DNA of 64,000 bases from Maribellus comscasis (GCF_009762775.1 NZ_CP046401.1:3286001-3350000), one strand, 5' to 3'. Shown: positions 28,001-37,109, counted from the first letter of the stretch. Notes: a model not told the origin generated them from the sequence alone. Numbers and translations are program-made.

Positions 28001-28514
28001 TCGTTATTCCAATGGTTGTTCCCCGGACAATAACTGAAACGCCTGGGATAGGAAGTCCGTCTTCATCGGTTACCGTTCCCGATATATCTTTTTTCTGGGG
28101 ATCCTGATTTTGAGGCGGAGCCAGTGAGGGACTTATGTCACCGTTGTTTTCTTTTTCGATAATTACAATCTGCCGGTCGTAAATACGGTAGGCATTTTTT
28201 GTACCATCAAAAATCTGATCAAGAATAGACGTAACTGATTCATTTTTTACTTTTACATTCACTTTACGGTTTACATCAACCTCTTTTTCGTTGTAGAGCA
28301 AAATAAATTCGCTGTTTTGCTCAATTTCCTGAAATACCTTTGCTATCGTAACACTTGTTAAATTCAAACTGAATTTTGTTTGTTGAGAATAGCTGTTACT
28401 GGCAGCTGAAACAACAAAGGTGGACAAAAAAAGAATCGTTAATAACTTCATTTTTAACAGAATTTTTTCCATGCTTCCTCTTGAAAAGCGGAATACAACT
28501 CGCTTTTTTTTCAT
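25011..28514 (-). CDS. SusC/RagA-family TonB-dependent transporter with STN domain
   Basis: A 1167-residue outer-membrane transporter. After an extended N-terminus and signal peptide come an STN domain (about residues 50-115, TSVTIAKVFQEIEQNSEFIL), a carboxypeptidase-D-like regulatory domain (about 143-225, ISGTVTDEDGLPIPGVSVIV), the plug with the SusC signature IEVLKDASATAIYGSRAANG, and a long beta-barrel ending in an aromatic strand (FTVGLNVTF). The STN domain shows that this transporter signals to the FecR/sigma pair encoded just upstream. The first ATG is kept because long basic leaders are usual in this group. Confidence 0.97.
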   Translation of the reverse strand: MKKKRVVFRFSRGSMEKILLKMKLLTILFLSTFVVSAASNSYSQQTKFSLNLTSVTIAKVFQEIEQNSEFILLYNEKEVDVNRKVNVKVKNESVTSILDQIFDGTKNAYRIYDRQIVIIEKENNGDISPSLAPPQNQDPQKKDISGTVTDEDGLPIPGVSVIVRGTTIGITTDINGVFRLKVPTEAKTLQLSFVGMKTKVVEMGGKMQFDVTMEQDAIGIDEVVAVGYGTMRKRDVVGAISSVKTDDLSIASNSSIGHTLEGKAAGLMIRQNSAQPGGGLDILIRGGASINASNAPLIVIDGFPISELEQPDTGGRYQTGTLSVLNSFNPNDIESIEVLKDASATAIYGSRAANGVILITSKRGKEGKANVQYSANYSFQKYNNEFDVLPLNEWMEVRNNAAREDFMYQNKVFPYGDKTMEEAIADPIGGPLQRLYTQKAIDNVGRGTDWLDLVIRDGAVHQHNLSITGGNQATKYLISGNYYKHDGVIENSAIERFSFRTNIDQKLSDYVNLGINLTASRINNDNSQLGSDQYENSGIIRAALQQGPHIRAIDEDGNYPRNPQLSIQPNPYSLLTITDEGKIERLLANAFVEIRPIKDLTIKLNTGFDRGLTKRSNYLPQTTLHGELEKGKASIAQTDQNEYLIEATANYSKTVGDIHNFSILAGVNRQKSDVSTMSEGNTNFISDAFLWNNLGTGAGVKTVGSSLYKNTLASYFGRLNYNMNNKYLFTFTIRTDGSGVFSRNNKWATFPSAAIGWNMAEENFMSGIKDVISQLKIRVSHGQTGNADIGSNAFAAYVSYPAWLAPDESLLIGVSTDRLENPDLKWETTTETNFGIDYSIFDGRIGGSFEYFNKVISDLLAWKPINSYHEVDGVMSNIGETQSKGFELTLNTVTVKKQNFTWRSILTLSKYKDNWRKRADDWKPTIYESDKDPIRAMYYRISDGIMQIGETVPAQPELKPGMIKIKDIDGFLRDDDGNPIVDENGRFLKMGEPDGIIDDADTKLLGTSDPSLIAGLTNIVKYKNFILNFHFTGMFGRQLADPNYTAYGISAEPIYTYGYNALRTVKSRWTPDNPSTTQPGSYYGYSRYGSGDFFLEDAWFIRLQTVSLGYDIPKRLLGNIVSAINIHVDAENLFWISPYGGVDPETDSYTAAYPNVSTFTVGLNVTF

Positions 28515-28594
28515 AATTTTGAAATGATTAAGATTAAATATTTATTATTTGATTTTTTTGTACAAACCGCGTGACCTGGCCGTCATGCGGTTTT

Positions 28595-29833
28595 TTATCT
28601 TCTATTCATTAAGTTCATTTTTTTATCCACATAAATTTTGTTGTTACTGATTCTGTATTCAATTTTGGCAACATCGCTGAGTGCTACGAGGACATCTTCC
28701 AGCGAATTTTTCAGATCCAGCTTTCCTGTAATAAGTTCAGAAGAAGGAAAGTTTTCAGGTAGTATTACTTCGATATTATAAAATCGTTCCAGTTTTGTAA
28801 ATACCGATTTGAGGCTTTCTTTCGAAAATTGCAGCCAGCCTTCTGTCCAGGCTATATAAATGTCTGCATTGGACTCGTCGCTTACTACAACTTCTTTGTG
28901 TTCTTTCTCGTACACCGCTCTTTGATTGGGTTTCAGCATTATTTCATTTTTCCCTAGTCCCAGTGTTTTTTTGTTTGTTAAAGAAATGCTTCCTTCTAAA
29001 AGAACGGTTTCAATATTGGGATCGGAAGGGTAGGCTGAAATATTAAAATGGGTACCAAATACTTTTATTGCAACATCAGAAGCCTTAACAACGAAAGGCT
29101 GGTGTTCGTTTTTGGTAACCTTAAAACATGCTTCCCCTTCCAGGAAAACCTCTCTTTTTTCTCCGGTAAATTTTGTTGGAAATGCCAATCGGCTTCCCGC
29201 ATTAAGCCAAACTTTTGTCCCGTCGGCGAGTATTATCTCCGATTTATTGCCGTATGGAATTACTACTTCGTTCATACGTACTTCGCCTTTTTTTTCTGTT
29301 TCTTTATCAGTTATATCGGTAATCTCCTGGTTGTTTATAACAAGTTTGTTGTTATTATTTACAGAAATAGTTGAATTGTCTTCGTTTATTTTAACCTCTT
29401 TGCCATTGGGAAGAAAAACTTTTGCTTCGTCATCTTTTTCGGATATATTTTTAGCCACAAATTGATAGTTGTTTTCTTTATTGTTGGCCAAGTAAAGGCT
29501 TCCAATAACTCCAACGGAAAGGACTAACAAAACAGATGCAGCCAGGCTTAATGCTCTGCGAAATCTTATTGAACGGTTTTTTATTTTATAACGATAATTA
29601 AATCGCTCTACATTTCGCCACATGTCAATGACCGAATTTTCATCTAAAACATCGTAAGAATCGCGTAATAAAAGAATAATCTCCCGTGCTCTCCTGATTT
29701 TATCGTTCATCCCGGGGTTTTCTTTTACGAAATTTTCCCACTCCTGATTTTTGCTTCCTTTTAGAACCCAAGCAACAAACTGCTTGTCTTCAATAAGTTC
29801 GTAAATGTTGCAATGCTGATATTTTGGTTCCAT
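28595..29833 (-). CDS. FecR-family anti-sigma factor
   Basis: A 412-residue inner-membrane anti-sigma factor. A cytosolic N-terminus (about 1-90) is followed by one membrane helix (about 91-112, ALSLAASVLLVLSVGVIGSL), the periplasmic FecR domain (VWLNAGSRLAFPTKFTGEKR, VFGTHFNISAYPSDPNIETV) and a C-terminal DUF4974 domain (LITGKLDLKNSLEDVLVALS). It should contact the STN domain of the SusC protein and release the ECF sigma factor when substrate arrives. Gene order sigma, FecR, SusC, SusD supports this. Confidence 0.95.
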   Translation of the reverse strand: MEPKYQHCNIYELIEDKQFVAWVLKGSKNQEWENFVKENPGMNDKIRRAREIILLLRDSYDVLDENSVIDMWRNVERFNYRYKIKNRSIRFRRALSLAASVLLVLSVGVIGSLYLANNKENNYQFVAKNISEKDDEAKVFLPNGKEVKINEDNSTISVNNNNKLVINNQEITDITDKETEKKGEVRMNEVVIPYGNKSEIILADGTKVWLNAGSRLAFPTKFTGEKREVFLEGEACFKVTKNEHQPFVVKASDVAIKVFGTHFNISAYPSDPNIETVLLEGSISLTNKKTLGLGKNEIMLKPNQRAVYEKEHKEVVVSDESNADIYIAWTEGWLQFSKESLKSVFTKLERFYNIEVILPENFPSSELITGKLDLKNSLEDVLVALSDVAKIEYRISNNKIYVDKKMNLMNRR

Positions 29834-30000
29834 AATTTGGTACAGTATTATTTGATATATATAAGAGAAAGATCAGTTGTTTTATTTTGTGGACATTTTT
29901 TTTCAAAAATTAATCGACAAATTGCTTTTTTTCGAAAAAAGATGGTTTAGTAATTAAAAAAGTGTCTAAATGTTTGGTCTGAAGATTGGTGTACGAAGTG

Positions 30001-30591
30001 TTATTTACTGGTTCGGTGAGAAAGATTTAGAAAGAGAATAAAAATATCTTTATCAGATAATACTTCTTTTAGCGATTTTAAAGCTCTAAAAACCTGCTTT
30101 CGCGCAGAATCGTACTTTAAAGACATTATTTCACATATTTGTTCGTATTCCAAATCGCAGGAAAAACGATAAAATAAAATTTCTCTCTGCCTGGCTGTTA
30201 GTTTTTTCAGCCCTTCCTGTATAGCTTTTTCTTTTTGCGACAGCTCTTCTTTATCAATAATTTCGTTTTCTATTGAATATACTATTTCTGCATTAAGCGT
30301 TTTGTTATCAGGAGGTCCAATGATGTAGGTCTGCTTTTTTAAAGTTTTAATGATCTTACGTCTGAAACTGGCAAGTAAATAAAATTTAATATTGTCTGTT
30401 TCTCCTAATTTTTCGCGGGTTCTTATTAAGTCAAAAAATAAATCCTGGATAGCATCTTTTACAATTTCATCATCATCAGAGAATTTTTTTCCGTATCGGA
30501 AAAGGAGCTGAATATGTTGATAATAGATATGGGAGAGAGCATAATTTTCACCTCTCTTAAAATCTTCCCATATTTTACTGTCTGAATTCAT
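30001..30591 (-). CDS. ECF-type RNA polymerase sigma-70 factor
   Basis: A 196-residue ECF sigma factor with region 2 (VKDAIQDLFFDLIRTREKL) and region 4 (LTARQREILFYRFSCDLEYE…, helix-turn-helix SLKYDSARKQVFRALKSL). It is the first gene of the locus and should be held by FecR and drive its own operon including SusCD. A TAnnTTTG box (TATATTTG, minus strand 30612-30605) lies 13 bases before the ATG. Confidence 0.94.
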   Translation of the reverse strand: MNSDSKIWEDFKRGENYALSHIYYQHIQLLFRYGKKFSDDDEIVKDAIQDLFFDLIRTREKLGETDNIKFYLLASFRRKIIKTLKKQTYIIGPPDNKTLNAEIVYSIENEIIDKEELSQKEKAIQEGLKKLTARQREILFYRFSCDLEYEQICEIMSLKYDSARKQVFRALKSLKEVLSDKDIFILFLNLSHRTSK

Positions 30592-30905
30592 TAATTGCGA
30601 AAATCAAATATATAAATTTATTAATTATTGAAATCTTAGGCGGAAGTGAAAAGAAAACACGGGGGTTAAGAATTTTTGTTTGTCTTTTGTTCAAAAACAG
30701 TGGAGCTGAAAAAGATTTATTGTTGTATTAATTTTGGTTTGACAATAAAATTTTGTTGAAGAGATGACAAAAATCATCCGTTGTTCATCTATTTCTTTTT
30801 TTATATGAAATTTGTTAATATTCAGTAAAAAACCGCATGCTTTACTGTGCTCAATCTTTTTAATCCACTAATTTTGCACCTCGATTTTATTAAACAATTT
30901 TCAAC
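30592..30905. other. Divergent promoter region between sigma factor and mutA
   Basis: No gene seen. Holds the minus-strand TATATTTG box (30612-30605) and the mutA promoter box (30869-30876); the rest is AT-rich. Confidence 0.6.
30869..30876 (+). promoter_or_regulatory. mutA promoter -7 box
   Basis: TAATTTTG, a perfect TAnnTTTG match, ends 29 bases before the mutA ATG. Confidence 0.6.
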
Positions 30906-32771
30906 ATGGGAGAAAAAGAACTAAAACTTTTCACCGATTTTCCGCCCGTTACTACTGAAGAATGGGAGGCAAAAATCAATGCCGATTTAAAAGGCAAAGA
31001 CTATGAAAGGGCTCTGGTTTGGAGAACCTACGAGGGATTTAATGTCCGCCCGTATTACCGCCAGGAGAACCTTGAAAGTTTAAACTATTTAGATACCTTG
31101 CCTGGCGAATATCCTTTCGTCCGTGGTAACAACAAAAATAACAACGATTGGTTCGTTCGTCAGGACATTTTTGTCAAAGATCTTAAAGAAGCAAATAAAA
31201 AAGCACTTACCGTTTTAGGAAAAGGAATTACCTCACTCGGATTTTATTTCGATTGTTGTAAGGAAATGACAAAAGCTGATTTGGCAGTTTTGTTAAAAGA
31301 CATTTGTCTGGAAGCTGCTGAAGTGAATTTTGTTTGCGGATGCGACAATTGTAATTGTGCTGAGGTTTTTGCTGAATATGTTTCAGAAGGCCAATGGGAC
31401 AATGCAAAAGTTGTTGCTTCGTCTTCAATCGACCCGCTTGCTGCACTAGTTTTACAAGGTAAAATGGGTGACAAAGCCTTTGAAAATTTGAAAGCTGTTG
31501 TTGAAAAAACATCGGTTCTTCCAAAATTCAGAGTAATTGGAGTAAACGGAAAATGGTTTGCCAACAGTGGTTCGTCTATCGTTCAGGAACTGGCTTTTTC
31601 ATTGGCTCAGGGGGCAGAGTACTTAACTCAGTTAACTGAACTTGGTTTGAGTATCGACGATGTGGCCAAAAACATCAAATTCAATTTTGGTATCAGCAAC
31701 AACTATTTTATGGAAATTGCCAAACTTCGGGCAGCCCGCTTGTTGTGGTCTATAATAGTTAAAGCTTATGAGCCAGAATGTAAATGTGCTGCAAAATTGG
31801 TTGCACACAGCGAAACCAATAGCTACAACAAAACAGTCTACGATCCTTATGTAAACATGCTTCGTACGCAAACTGAAGCGATGTCGGCTGTTTTGGGTGG
31901 AGCGCATTCAATTACTGTTTTACCGTTCAATGCGGTTTACGAAGATTCAACTGAATTTTCAGAACGTATTGCCCGTAACCAACAGTTGTTGTTGAAAGAA
32001 GAATCTCACTTTGATAAAATCTCAGATCCGGGTGCAGGTTCATATTATATCGAATCGTTAACTGATTCGTTGGCGGAACAGGCTTGGAAATTATTCCTTG
32101 AAATTCAGGAAAAAGGTGGTTTTGTTGCTGCTGTAAAAGAAGGATTTATTCAGAAAGAAATAAAGGAAATGGCTTCCAAACGCGACCAAAAAATTGCTTT
32201 ACGTCGCGAAAATGTTTTGGGAACCAATCAGTTCCCGAATTTTTCTGAAAAAATGGAAAAAGAATTGGCTGATGCTGTTTTCACTCCAGCTGATTATACT
32301 GTTGAAGGCGCAGAAGTTGAAACACTGAAACCATACCGTGGAGCTCAGGTTTTTGAATTGCTGAGACGTAAAACAGATGCTTACGCTGAGAAAAACAAAC
32401 GTCCGGTTGCATTTATGTTGACTATCGGAAACCTGGCTTTCCGTAAAGCGCGCGCACAGTTTAGCTGTAATTTCTTCGCGGTTGCAGGATTTGAAGTAAT
32501 CGATAATAACGGATTCAAAACAATTGAAGAAGGCCTTGCTGCTGCAAAAGCAAAAAATGCCGACATCATTGTTATTTGTAGTTCAGACGACGAATACGCT
32601 GACCTTGCTCCGGAAGCTGCTGAAAAAATGGATGACGGAATTCTGGTTGTTGCTGGTGCTCCGGCTTGTATGGCAGAACTTCAGGAAAAAGGTATTACGA
32701 ATTTCATTAACGTGAAAAGTAATATTCTGGAAGATTTGAAAGCGTATCAAACGAAATTGGGGATAAAATAG
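30906..32771 (+). CDS. mutA: Methylmalonyl-CoA mutase, small subunit
   Basis: A 621-residue subunit of the adenosylcobalamin-dependent mutase that interconverts succinyl-CoA and methylmalonyl-CoA, the entry to propionate formation in Bacteroidota. The TIM-barrel region is recognisable (EWEAKINADLKGKDYERAL, MEIAKLRAARLLWSIIVKAY, SHFDKISDPGAGSYYIESLT). The C-terminal flavodoxin-like domain lacks the cobalamin-binding DxHxxG motif, as expected for the non-catalytic small subunit. In most relatives mutB follows directly; here a small cassette separates the two. Confidence 0.96.
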   Translation: MGEKELKLFTDFPPVTTEEWEAKINADLKGKDYERALVWRTYEGFNVRPYYRQENLESLNYLDTLPGEYPFVRGNNKNNNDWFVRQDIFVKDLKEANKKALTVLGKGITSLGFYFDCCKEMTKADLAVLLKDICLEAAEVNFVCGCDNCNCAEVFAEYVSEGQWDNAKVVASSSIDPLAALVLQGKMGDKAFENLKAVVEKTSVLPKFRVIGVNGKWFANSGSSIVQELAFSLAQGAEYLTQLTELGLSIDDVAKNIKFNFGISNNYFMEIAKLRAARLLWSIIVKAYEPECKCAAKLVAHSETNSYNKTVYDPYVNMLRTQTEAMSAVLGGAHSITVLPFNAVYEDSTEFSERIARNQQLLLKEESHFDKISDPGAGSYYIESLTDSLAEQAWKLFLEIQEKGGFVAAVKEGFIQKEIKEMASKRDQKIALRRENVLGTNQFPNFSEKMEKELADAVFTPADYTVEGAEVETLKPYRGAQVFELLRRKTDAYAEKNKRPVAFMLTIGNLAFRKARAQFSCNFFAVAGFEVIDNNGFKTIEEGLAAAKAKNADIIVICSSDDEYADLAPEAAEKMDDGILVVAGAPACMAELQEKGITNFINVKSNILEDLKAYQTKLGIK

Positions 32772-32779
32772 TAGAACAA

Positions 32780-33202
32780 AGATTCAAGAGCAAAGAACAA
32801 AGAGAACTTGAGTAATGCATAACTTCAGAAATTTAAAAATTTGGCAAAAGTCACGGATTCTGGTAAAGGAAGTATTTCTTTTAACACGTGATTTTCCTGC
32901 TGAAGAGAAGTTTGTTTTGACTTCACAGATTTTAAGAAGTGCATATTCTATTCCATCAAACATAGCGGAAGGTTCCGGAAGAAGTTCTAATAAAGAATTT
33001 GTTCGGTTTTTAGATATCGCTTTAAGCTCTGCGTTTGAATTGGAAACTCAATTGATTCTAGCTTCTGACATTGGTTATCTGTCAGAAAATAAATTAGAAA
33101 AAATTTTAACCATATTACAAGAAATTCAAAAAATGATATACTCGTTCAAGACAAGCTTGTAGTATCGGGATGTTGAAGTCTTGGCTCTTGGTTCTTGAAT
33201 CT
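32780..33202. mobile_element. Inverted-repeat cassette carrying a four-helix-bundle gene
   Basis: The four-helix-bundle gene is bracketed by imperfect 24-base inverted repeats at 32780-32803 and 33179-33202, matching at 20 of 24 positions and both beginning AGATTCAAGA on their own strand. The unit of about 423 bases fills the whole gap between mutA and mutB, starting 9 bases after mutA and ending 14 bases before mutB. There is no transposase. The repeats and the position inside an otherwise tight operon suggest a small inserted unit moved in trans or by recombination. Confidence 0.55.
32815..33162 (+). CDS. Four-helix-bundle protein (S23/IVP-like)
   Basis: A 115-residue helical protein of the four-helix-bundle family also found in 23S rRNA intervening sequences: HNFRNLKIWQKSRILVKEVF, then LRSAYSIPSNIAEGSGRSSNKEF, the family's most conserved segment, and ALSSAFELETQLILA. 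Cellular function is unknown; the fold is shared with Avd, the accessory protein of diversity-generating retroelements, but no reverse transcriptase is near. It sits inside the inverted-repeat unit between mutA and mutB. Confidence 0.93.
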   Translation: MHNFRNLKIWQKSRILVKEVFLLTRDFPAEEKFVLTSQILRSAYSIPSNIAEGSGRSSNKEFVRFLDIALSSAFELETQLILASDIGYLSENKLEKILTILQEIQKMIYSFKTSL

Positions 33203-33216
33203 AAAATCTTAAAATT

Positions 33217-35370
33217 ATGAAACCAGATTTTAAAAGTATAAATATAAAAGCCGGTTCAGCAAAAGCGGACACCGCCGACTGGATGGCAAAAAACAATATC
33301 AAAAAAGACTGGTTAACACCGGAGCAGATTCCGGTAAAACCAGTTTATACCAAAGAAGATTTGGAAGGAATGGAACACCTGAATTATGCTGCAGGTTTGT
33401 CGCCTTTCCTTCGCGGACCCTATTCAGCGATGTATGCAATGCGTCCCTGGACGATTCGTCAGTATGCAGGTTTTTCTACTGCTGAAGAATCAAACGCATT
33501 TTACCGTCGTAACCTGGCTGCCGGTCAGAAAGGTTTGTCGGTTGCGTTCGACCTTGCTACACACCGTGGCTACGACTCTGATCACCAACGTGTAATCGGC
33601 GACGTAGGTAAAGCTGGTGTGGCTATCGATTCTATTCTGGATATGAAAATCCTTTTCGACGAAATTCCATTGGATAAGATGTCGGTATCAATGACCATGA
33701 ATGGAGCAGTGCTTCCAATTATGGCATTTTACATTGTTACCGGTTTGGAACAAGGCGCTACTTTGGAACAGTTGTCGGGAACGATTCAGAATGATATTTT
33801 GAAAGAATTTATGGTGCGTAACACTTACATTTACCCACCGGAATTCTCCATGAAAATTATCGCCGATATTTTTGAGTTTACTTCACAGCACATGCCGAAA
33901 TTCAACTCAATTTCAATCTCGGGTTACCACATGCAGGAAGCCGGTGCCACTGCCGACATTGAAATGGCTTACACCCTGGCCGACGGTTTGGATTACATCC
34001 GTACAGGTATTAAAGCCGGTTTGGATGTAGATGCATTTGCTCCACGTTTGTCGTTCTTCTGGGCCATCGGAATGAACCACTTCATGGAAATTGCAAAAAT
34101 GCGTGCAGCTCGTATGTTGTGGGCAAAAATTGTAAAACAATTCAATCCGAAAAACCCAAAATCGATGGCTTTGCGTACACACTCGCAAACATCAGGCTGG
34201 TCGTTAACAGAGCAGGATCCTTTCAACAATGTTGGTCGTACAGCAATTGAAGCAATGGCTGCTGCACTGGGGCATACACAGAGTTTGCACACCAACGCGC
34301 TTGACGAAGCGATTGCACTTCCTACTGATTTTTCTGCACGTATTGCACGTAACACACAGTTGTATATTCAACAGGAAACTGAAATTTGTCGTTCACTCGA
34401 TCCCTGGGCTGGTTCTTACTATGTAGAATCGTTGACCAATGAATTGGCTCACAAAGCGTGGGATTTGATTCAGGAAGTTGAAAAACTGGGCGGAATGTCA
34501 AAAGCAATTGAAACAGGTGTTCCAAAAATGCGTATTGAAGAAGCTGCTGCACGTGCACAGGGAAGAATTGACAGTGGCACACAAACCATTGTTGGTTTGA
34601 ACAAATACCGTTTGGAAAAAGAAGATCCGATTGATATTTTGGATATTGACAATACAGCTGTTCGTTTGTCGCAGATTGAACGTTTGAAGAAATTGCGTGC
34701 TGAACGTAATGAAGGAGATGTTCAAGATGCGTTGGCTGCCATTACAAAAGCGGTTGAAACAGGTAAAGGAAACCTTTTGGAATTGGCTATCGACGCAGCG
34801 AAAAAACGTGCTTCGTTAGGTGAAATTTCAGATGCTTGCGAGAAAATTGTTGGTAGATACAAAGCAGTAATCAGAACTATTGAAGGCGTGTATAAATCAG
34901 AAATTGAAGGAAAAGACGAGTTCAAAGAAGCTCAGGAACTGGCGAAAAAATTCGCAGAAATGGAAGGTCGCCAGCCAAGGATTATGGTTGCTAAAATGGG
35001 GCAGGACGGTCACGACCGTGGTGCAAAAGTAGTTGCTACCGGTTATGCCGACCTTGGTTTCGATGTAGATATGGGACCACTGTTCCAAACTCCTGAAGAA
35101 GCTGCAAAACAAGCCGTTGAAAACGACGTGCATGTTGTGGGTGTTTCTTCGTTGGCTGCAGGTCATAAAACATTGGTTCCGGCCATTATTGAAGAGCTGA
35201 AAAAACTGGGTCGTGACGATATTATGGTTATTGTGGGTGGAGTTATTCCTCACCAGGATTACCAATTCTTATACGATGCCGGTGCAGTTGCGATTTTTGG
35301 CCCGGGAACAAGTGTTGCCGCTGCCGGTAAAAAAATCCTTGAGGTTTTAATTGAAGCGTATAAAGAATAG
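33217..35370 (+). CDS. mutB: Methylmalonyl-CoA mutase, large (catalytic) subunit
   Basis: A 717-residue catalytic subunit. The substrate barrel has [38 protein letters not shown] and [19 protein letters not shown]; the C-terminal cobalamin domain has the base-off ligand motif [10 protein letters not shown] (His near residue 598) with downstream GVSSLAAGH and IVGGVIP. Length equals other MutB proteins. It lies 14 bases after the inverted-repeat unit, so it may be read from the mutA promoter through that unit. Confidence 0.97.
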   Translation: MKPDFKSINIKAGSAKADTADWMAKNNIKKDWLTPEQIPVKPVYTKEDLEGMEHLNYAAGLSPFLRGPYSAMYAMRPWTIRQYAGFSTAEESNAFYRRNLAAGQKGLSVAFDLATHRGYDSDHQRVIGDVGKAGVAIDSILDMKILFDEIPLDKMSVSMTMNGAVLPIMAFYIVTGLEQGATLEQLSGTIQNDILKEFMVRNTYIYPPEFSMKIIADIFEFTSQHMPKFNSISISGYHMQEAGATADIEMAYTLADGLDYIRTGIKAGLDVDAFAPRLSFFWAIGMNHFMEIAKMRAARMLWAKIVKQFNPKNPKSMALRTHSQTSGWSLTEQDPFNNVGRTAIEAMAAALGHTQSLHTNALDEAIALPTDFSARIARNTQLYIQQETEICRSLDPWAGSYYVESLTNELAHKAWDLIQEVEKLGGMSKAIETGVPKMRIEEAAARAQGRIDSGTQTIVGLNKYRLEKEDPIDILDIDNTAVRLSQIERLKKLRAERNEGDVQDALAAITKAVETGKGNLLELAIDAAKKRASLGEISDACEKIVGRYKAVIRTIEGVYKSEIEGKDEFKEAQELAKKFAEMEGRQPRIMVAKMGQDGHDRGAKVVATGYADLGFDVDMGPLFQTPEEAAKQAVENDVHVVGVSSLAAGHKTLVPAIIEELKKLGRDDIMVIVGGVIPHQDYQFLYDAGAVAIFGPGTSVAAAGKKILEVLIEAYKE

Positions 35371-35385
35371 GGAGCCTCTCCCCAG

Positions 35386-35404
35386 CCCTCTCCAAAGGAG
35401 AGGG
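35386..35404. repeat. Palindromic intergenic repeat (CCCTCTCC-AAA-GGAGAGGG)
   Basis: A perfect 8-base stem with a 3-base loop, inside a G/C-rich stretch (35371-35410) that stands out from its AT-rich surroundings. I recall many similar units between genes in Bacteroidota; this is recollection, not a search. Confidence 0.5.
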
Positions 35405-35492
35405 AGAATTAAAAAGAACAAATAGGGTGATGCGGTTTTTAGCCGCATTTGGCGAATTTTAATTTGCCCATCCTGCAAAGAAGATATAAAAG

Positions 35493-35520
35493 CCGATTCC
35501 GAGAAGGGATCGGTTTTTTT
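35493..35520 (+). terminator. Terminator after mutB
   Basis: CCGATTCC pairs with GGGATCGG (one wobble), five-base loop, then seven Ts (35514-35520). Confidence 0.8.
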
Positions 35521-35905
35521 AATCAATTTTTAAACGGTAGCCTGTAACTTGATAATCATAATTGACACGGCCCGAAATTTTGTTGTTTTCAATTTTTAAC
35601 TCCCACTCTTCTTCACCTAGAGCATTTAGACCACCAATATTATCATCCGGAAATCTAAGCATGTAAATCTCATTTTCTGCTATTTCAACCTTGTTGACAT
35701 CCATTATCTCTTTATCTTCAGTAAACTGAGCTCTATTTATTCCTTGTTCATCTTTCCATATTTTTAGGGTAGCACTAATAGTTCCTCTGGGAGAACTAAG
35801 AACGGTAATTTTGTATGTTCCATAAACAGAGTTTTCTTTCTGGGGTAATTCAGATGTTAAATAAATGCTTATTAGAATAAACGTAAGAAGGGTAAGCAAT
35901 TTCAT
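35519..35905 (-). CDS. Small secreted protein of unknown function
   Basis: About 128 residues from the ATG at 35905, which begins a signal peptide (MKLLTLLTFILISIYLTSE); the longer frame to 35992 would bury the signal, so I reject it. The mature part looks like one small beta-barrel: YGTYKITVLSSPRGTISATLKI, then IAENEIYMLRFPDDN and WELKIENNKISGRVNYDYQVTGYRL. Not recognised. It stands alone, tail to tail with mutB. Confidence 0.7.
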   Translation of the reverse strand: MKLLTLLTFILISIYLTSELPQKENSVYGTYKITVLSSPRGTISATLKIWKDEQGINRAQFTEDKEIMDVNKVEIAENEIYMLRFPDDNIGGLNALGEEEWELKIENNKISGRVNYDYQVTGYRLKID

Positions 35906-36048
35906 GATTTTTGTATGAAAGTTACAAATAACTGAACTGAAATACAATTGATTAGTGATTTCTGAAGTAAAATACAATTGTAACGAATTCATTATATCTG
36001 AAAAGCATAAAGGTTGAGTTTTTAGTAGCCAAGAAAAGGCTCTGTAAC

Positions 36049-36075
36049 AAAAAAAGCGAACCCAAACGGATTCGC
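36049..36075 (-). terminator. Minus-strand terminator of the small secreted protein gene
   Basis: An 8-base stem (36056-36063 with 36068-36075, one wobble) and a four-base loop are followed on the minus strand by seven Ts (36055-36049). Confidence 0.75.
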
Positions 36076-36108
36076 CTTACATCTTTCCCTAACTAAACTA
36101 AACTATAC

Positions 36109-36705
36109 TTAATCTATTGCGATTTTATATTCATAAAAATTTTTCTCACCTGCAATAACTGCATCATAACTTCCTCTTTTCATTTTAGAAAAATCAAGAC
36201 CATAATTAATTGCAAAATCTGATTTTAAATCTTTTTCCAATACCAGTTGATTTGTGTTATTATCATACAGGTAGAACTTAACATTTTCTTTTGCGAAATT
36301 CAGGTAGGCTACTCTAAACTCATCATCTTTGAACAAAAAGAGCGGTTCTACATCTTTTCTCTCGCTCACTACTTTTACTTTTCCGTTACTAACATCTAAA
36401 ATATTGGTCTCCATTTCCTTGTCCAGTTTTACTGTAAAAGTATAATGTCCGTCTTCCAACATGGAGAAATCATATACTTTTTTGTAACTGGTTGATGGTG
36501 ACTTTGTCTCTTTGTAAAAAACGATATCTCCATTCTCATTTTTTATTTCAATTTCAAACTGGCTTTGGGCAGCATTTGTAACATTTACCACGGCTTTTTC
36601 ACTTTCGCCCGGAACAATGTTTACTTTCAGGTTTCCTGTCGCTAAAACCGCACCGGAAATAACCACCAGTGCTAACAATACCAAACTTGTTTTTACTTTT
36701 CTCAT
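36109..36705 (-). CDS. Secreted beta-sandwich protein of unknown function
   Basis: A 198-residue exported protein with a signal peptide (about 1-23, ending VLATG). The mature part looks like two Ig-like repeats, each with a phrase of the type FEIEIKNENGDIVFYKE…YDFSMLEDGHYTFTV and FYLYDNNTNQLVLEKDL…LDFSKMKRGSYDAVI; this is the strand-and-turn pattern of DUF3244/T9SS-tail-like sandwiches, yet it spans the whole protein rather than a tail. Function unknown. Single-gene transcript with its own terminator. Confidence 0.8.
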   Translation of the reverse strand: MRKVKTSLVLLALVVISGAVLATGNLKVNIVPGESEKAVVNVTNAAQSQFEIEIKNENGDIVFYKETKSPSTSYKKVYDFSMLEDGHYTFTVKLDKEMETNILDVSNGKVKVVSERKDVEPLFLFKDDEFRVAYLNFAKENVKFYLYDNNTNQLVLEKDLKSDFAINYGLDFSKMKRGSYDAVIAGEKNFYEYKIAID

Positions 36706-37109
36706 GACTCTTTTTTAATTGTTTTCTAATTTTGTTTCACACTTTATGACTTCAAACCGTTTAATTGGTTTAATAAATAAAAGACCAAAAAATCTTAAAT
36801 TAATATAATGTGCTGACAGTCATTGTTTTGTGAGATGTTAATGAGTTGTTAATGGCAGATATATCATTTATGGTATGTTCAAATAGCACTATAAATGCGT
36901 TATTTTTTTTCTATATTCTTTTGTTTGGGTATGGAAAGTGACAAATATCTTTTGATTGAGATTTGGTATTATGCCAGTCTTAATATATTTCCTTGTTATT
37001 TATCCGTTTAACGGTCGGGATATTTCGAAATCTTTTTCAAACAGAAGAGATGCTGAACGCGACTTCAGCAGGACGTGCCGTAACTTTAAATCTGAAATGA
37101 ATGAGAAGA
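36706..37109. other. 404-base intergenic stretch
   Basis: No intact gene. Short plus-strand open stretches occur (about 36930-37013 and 37018-37113) but I see no family resemblance. A degenerate repeat TGCTGAA-cgcgac-TTCAGCA lies near 37051-37070, of the kind found in Bacteroidota intergenic repeats. Confidence 0.5.

Noticed and set aside
32815..33162. Diversity-generating retroelement accessory gene (avd) or 23S rRNA intervening sequence
   Set aside because: The four-helix fold fits both, but there is no reverse transcriptase, template repeat or rRNA here. It lies in a protein operon within its own inverted repeats.
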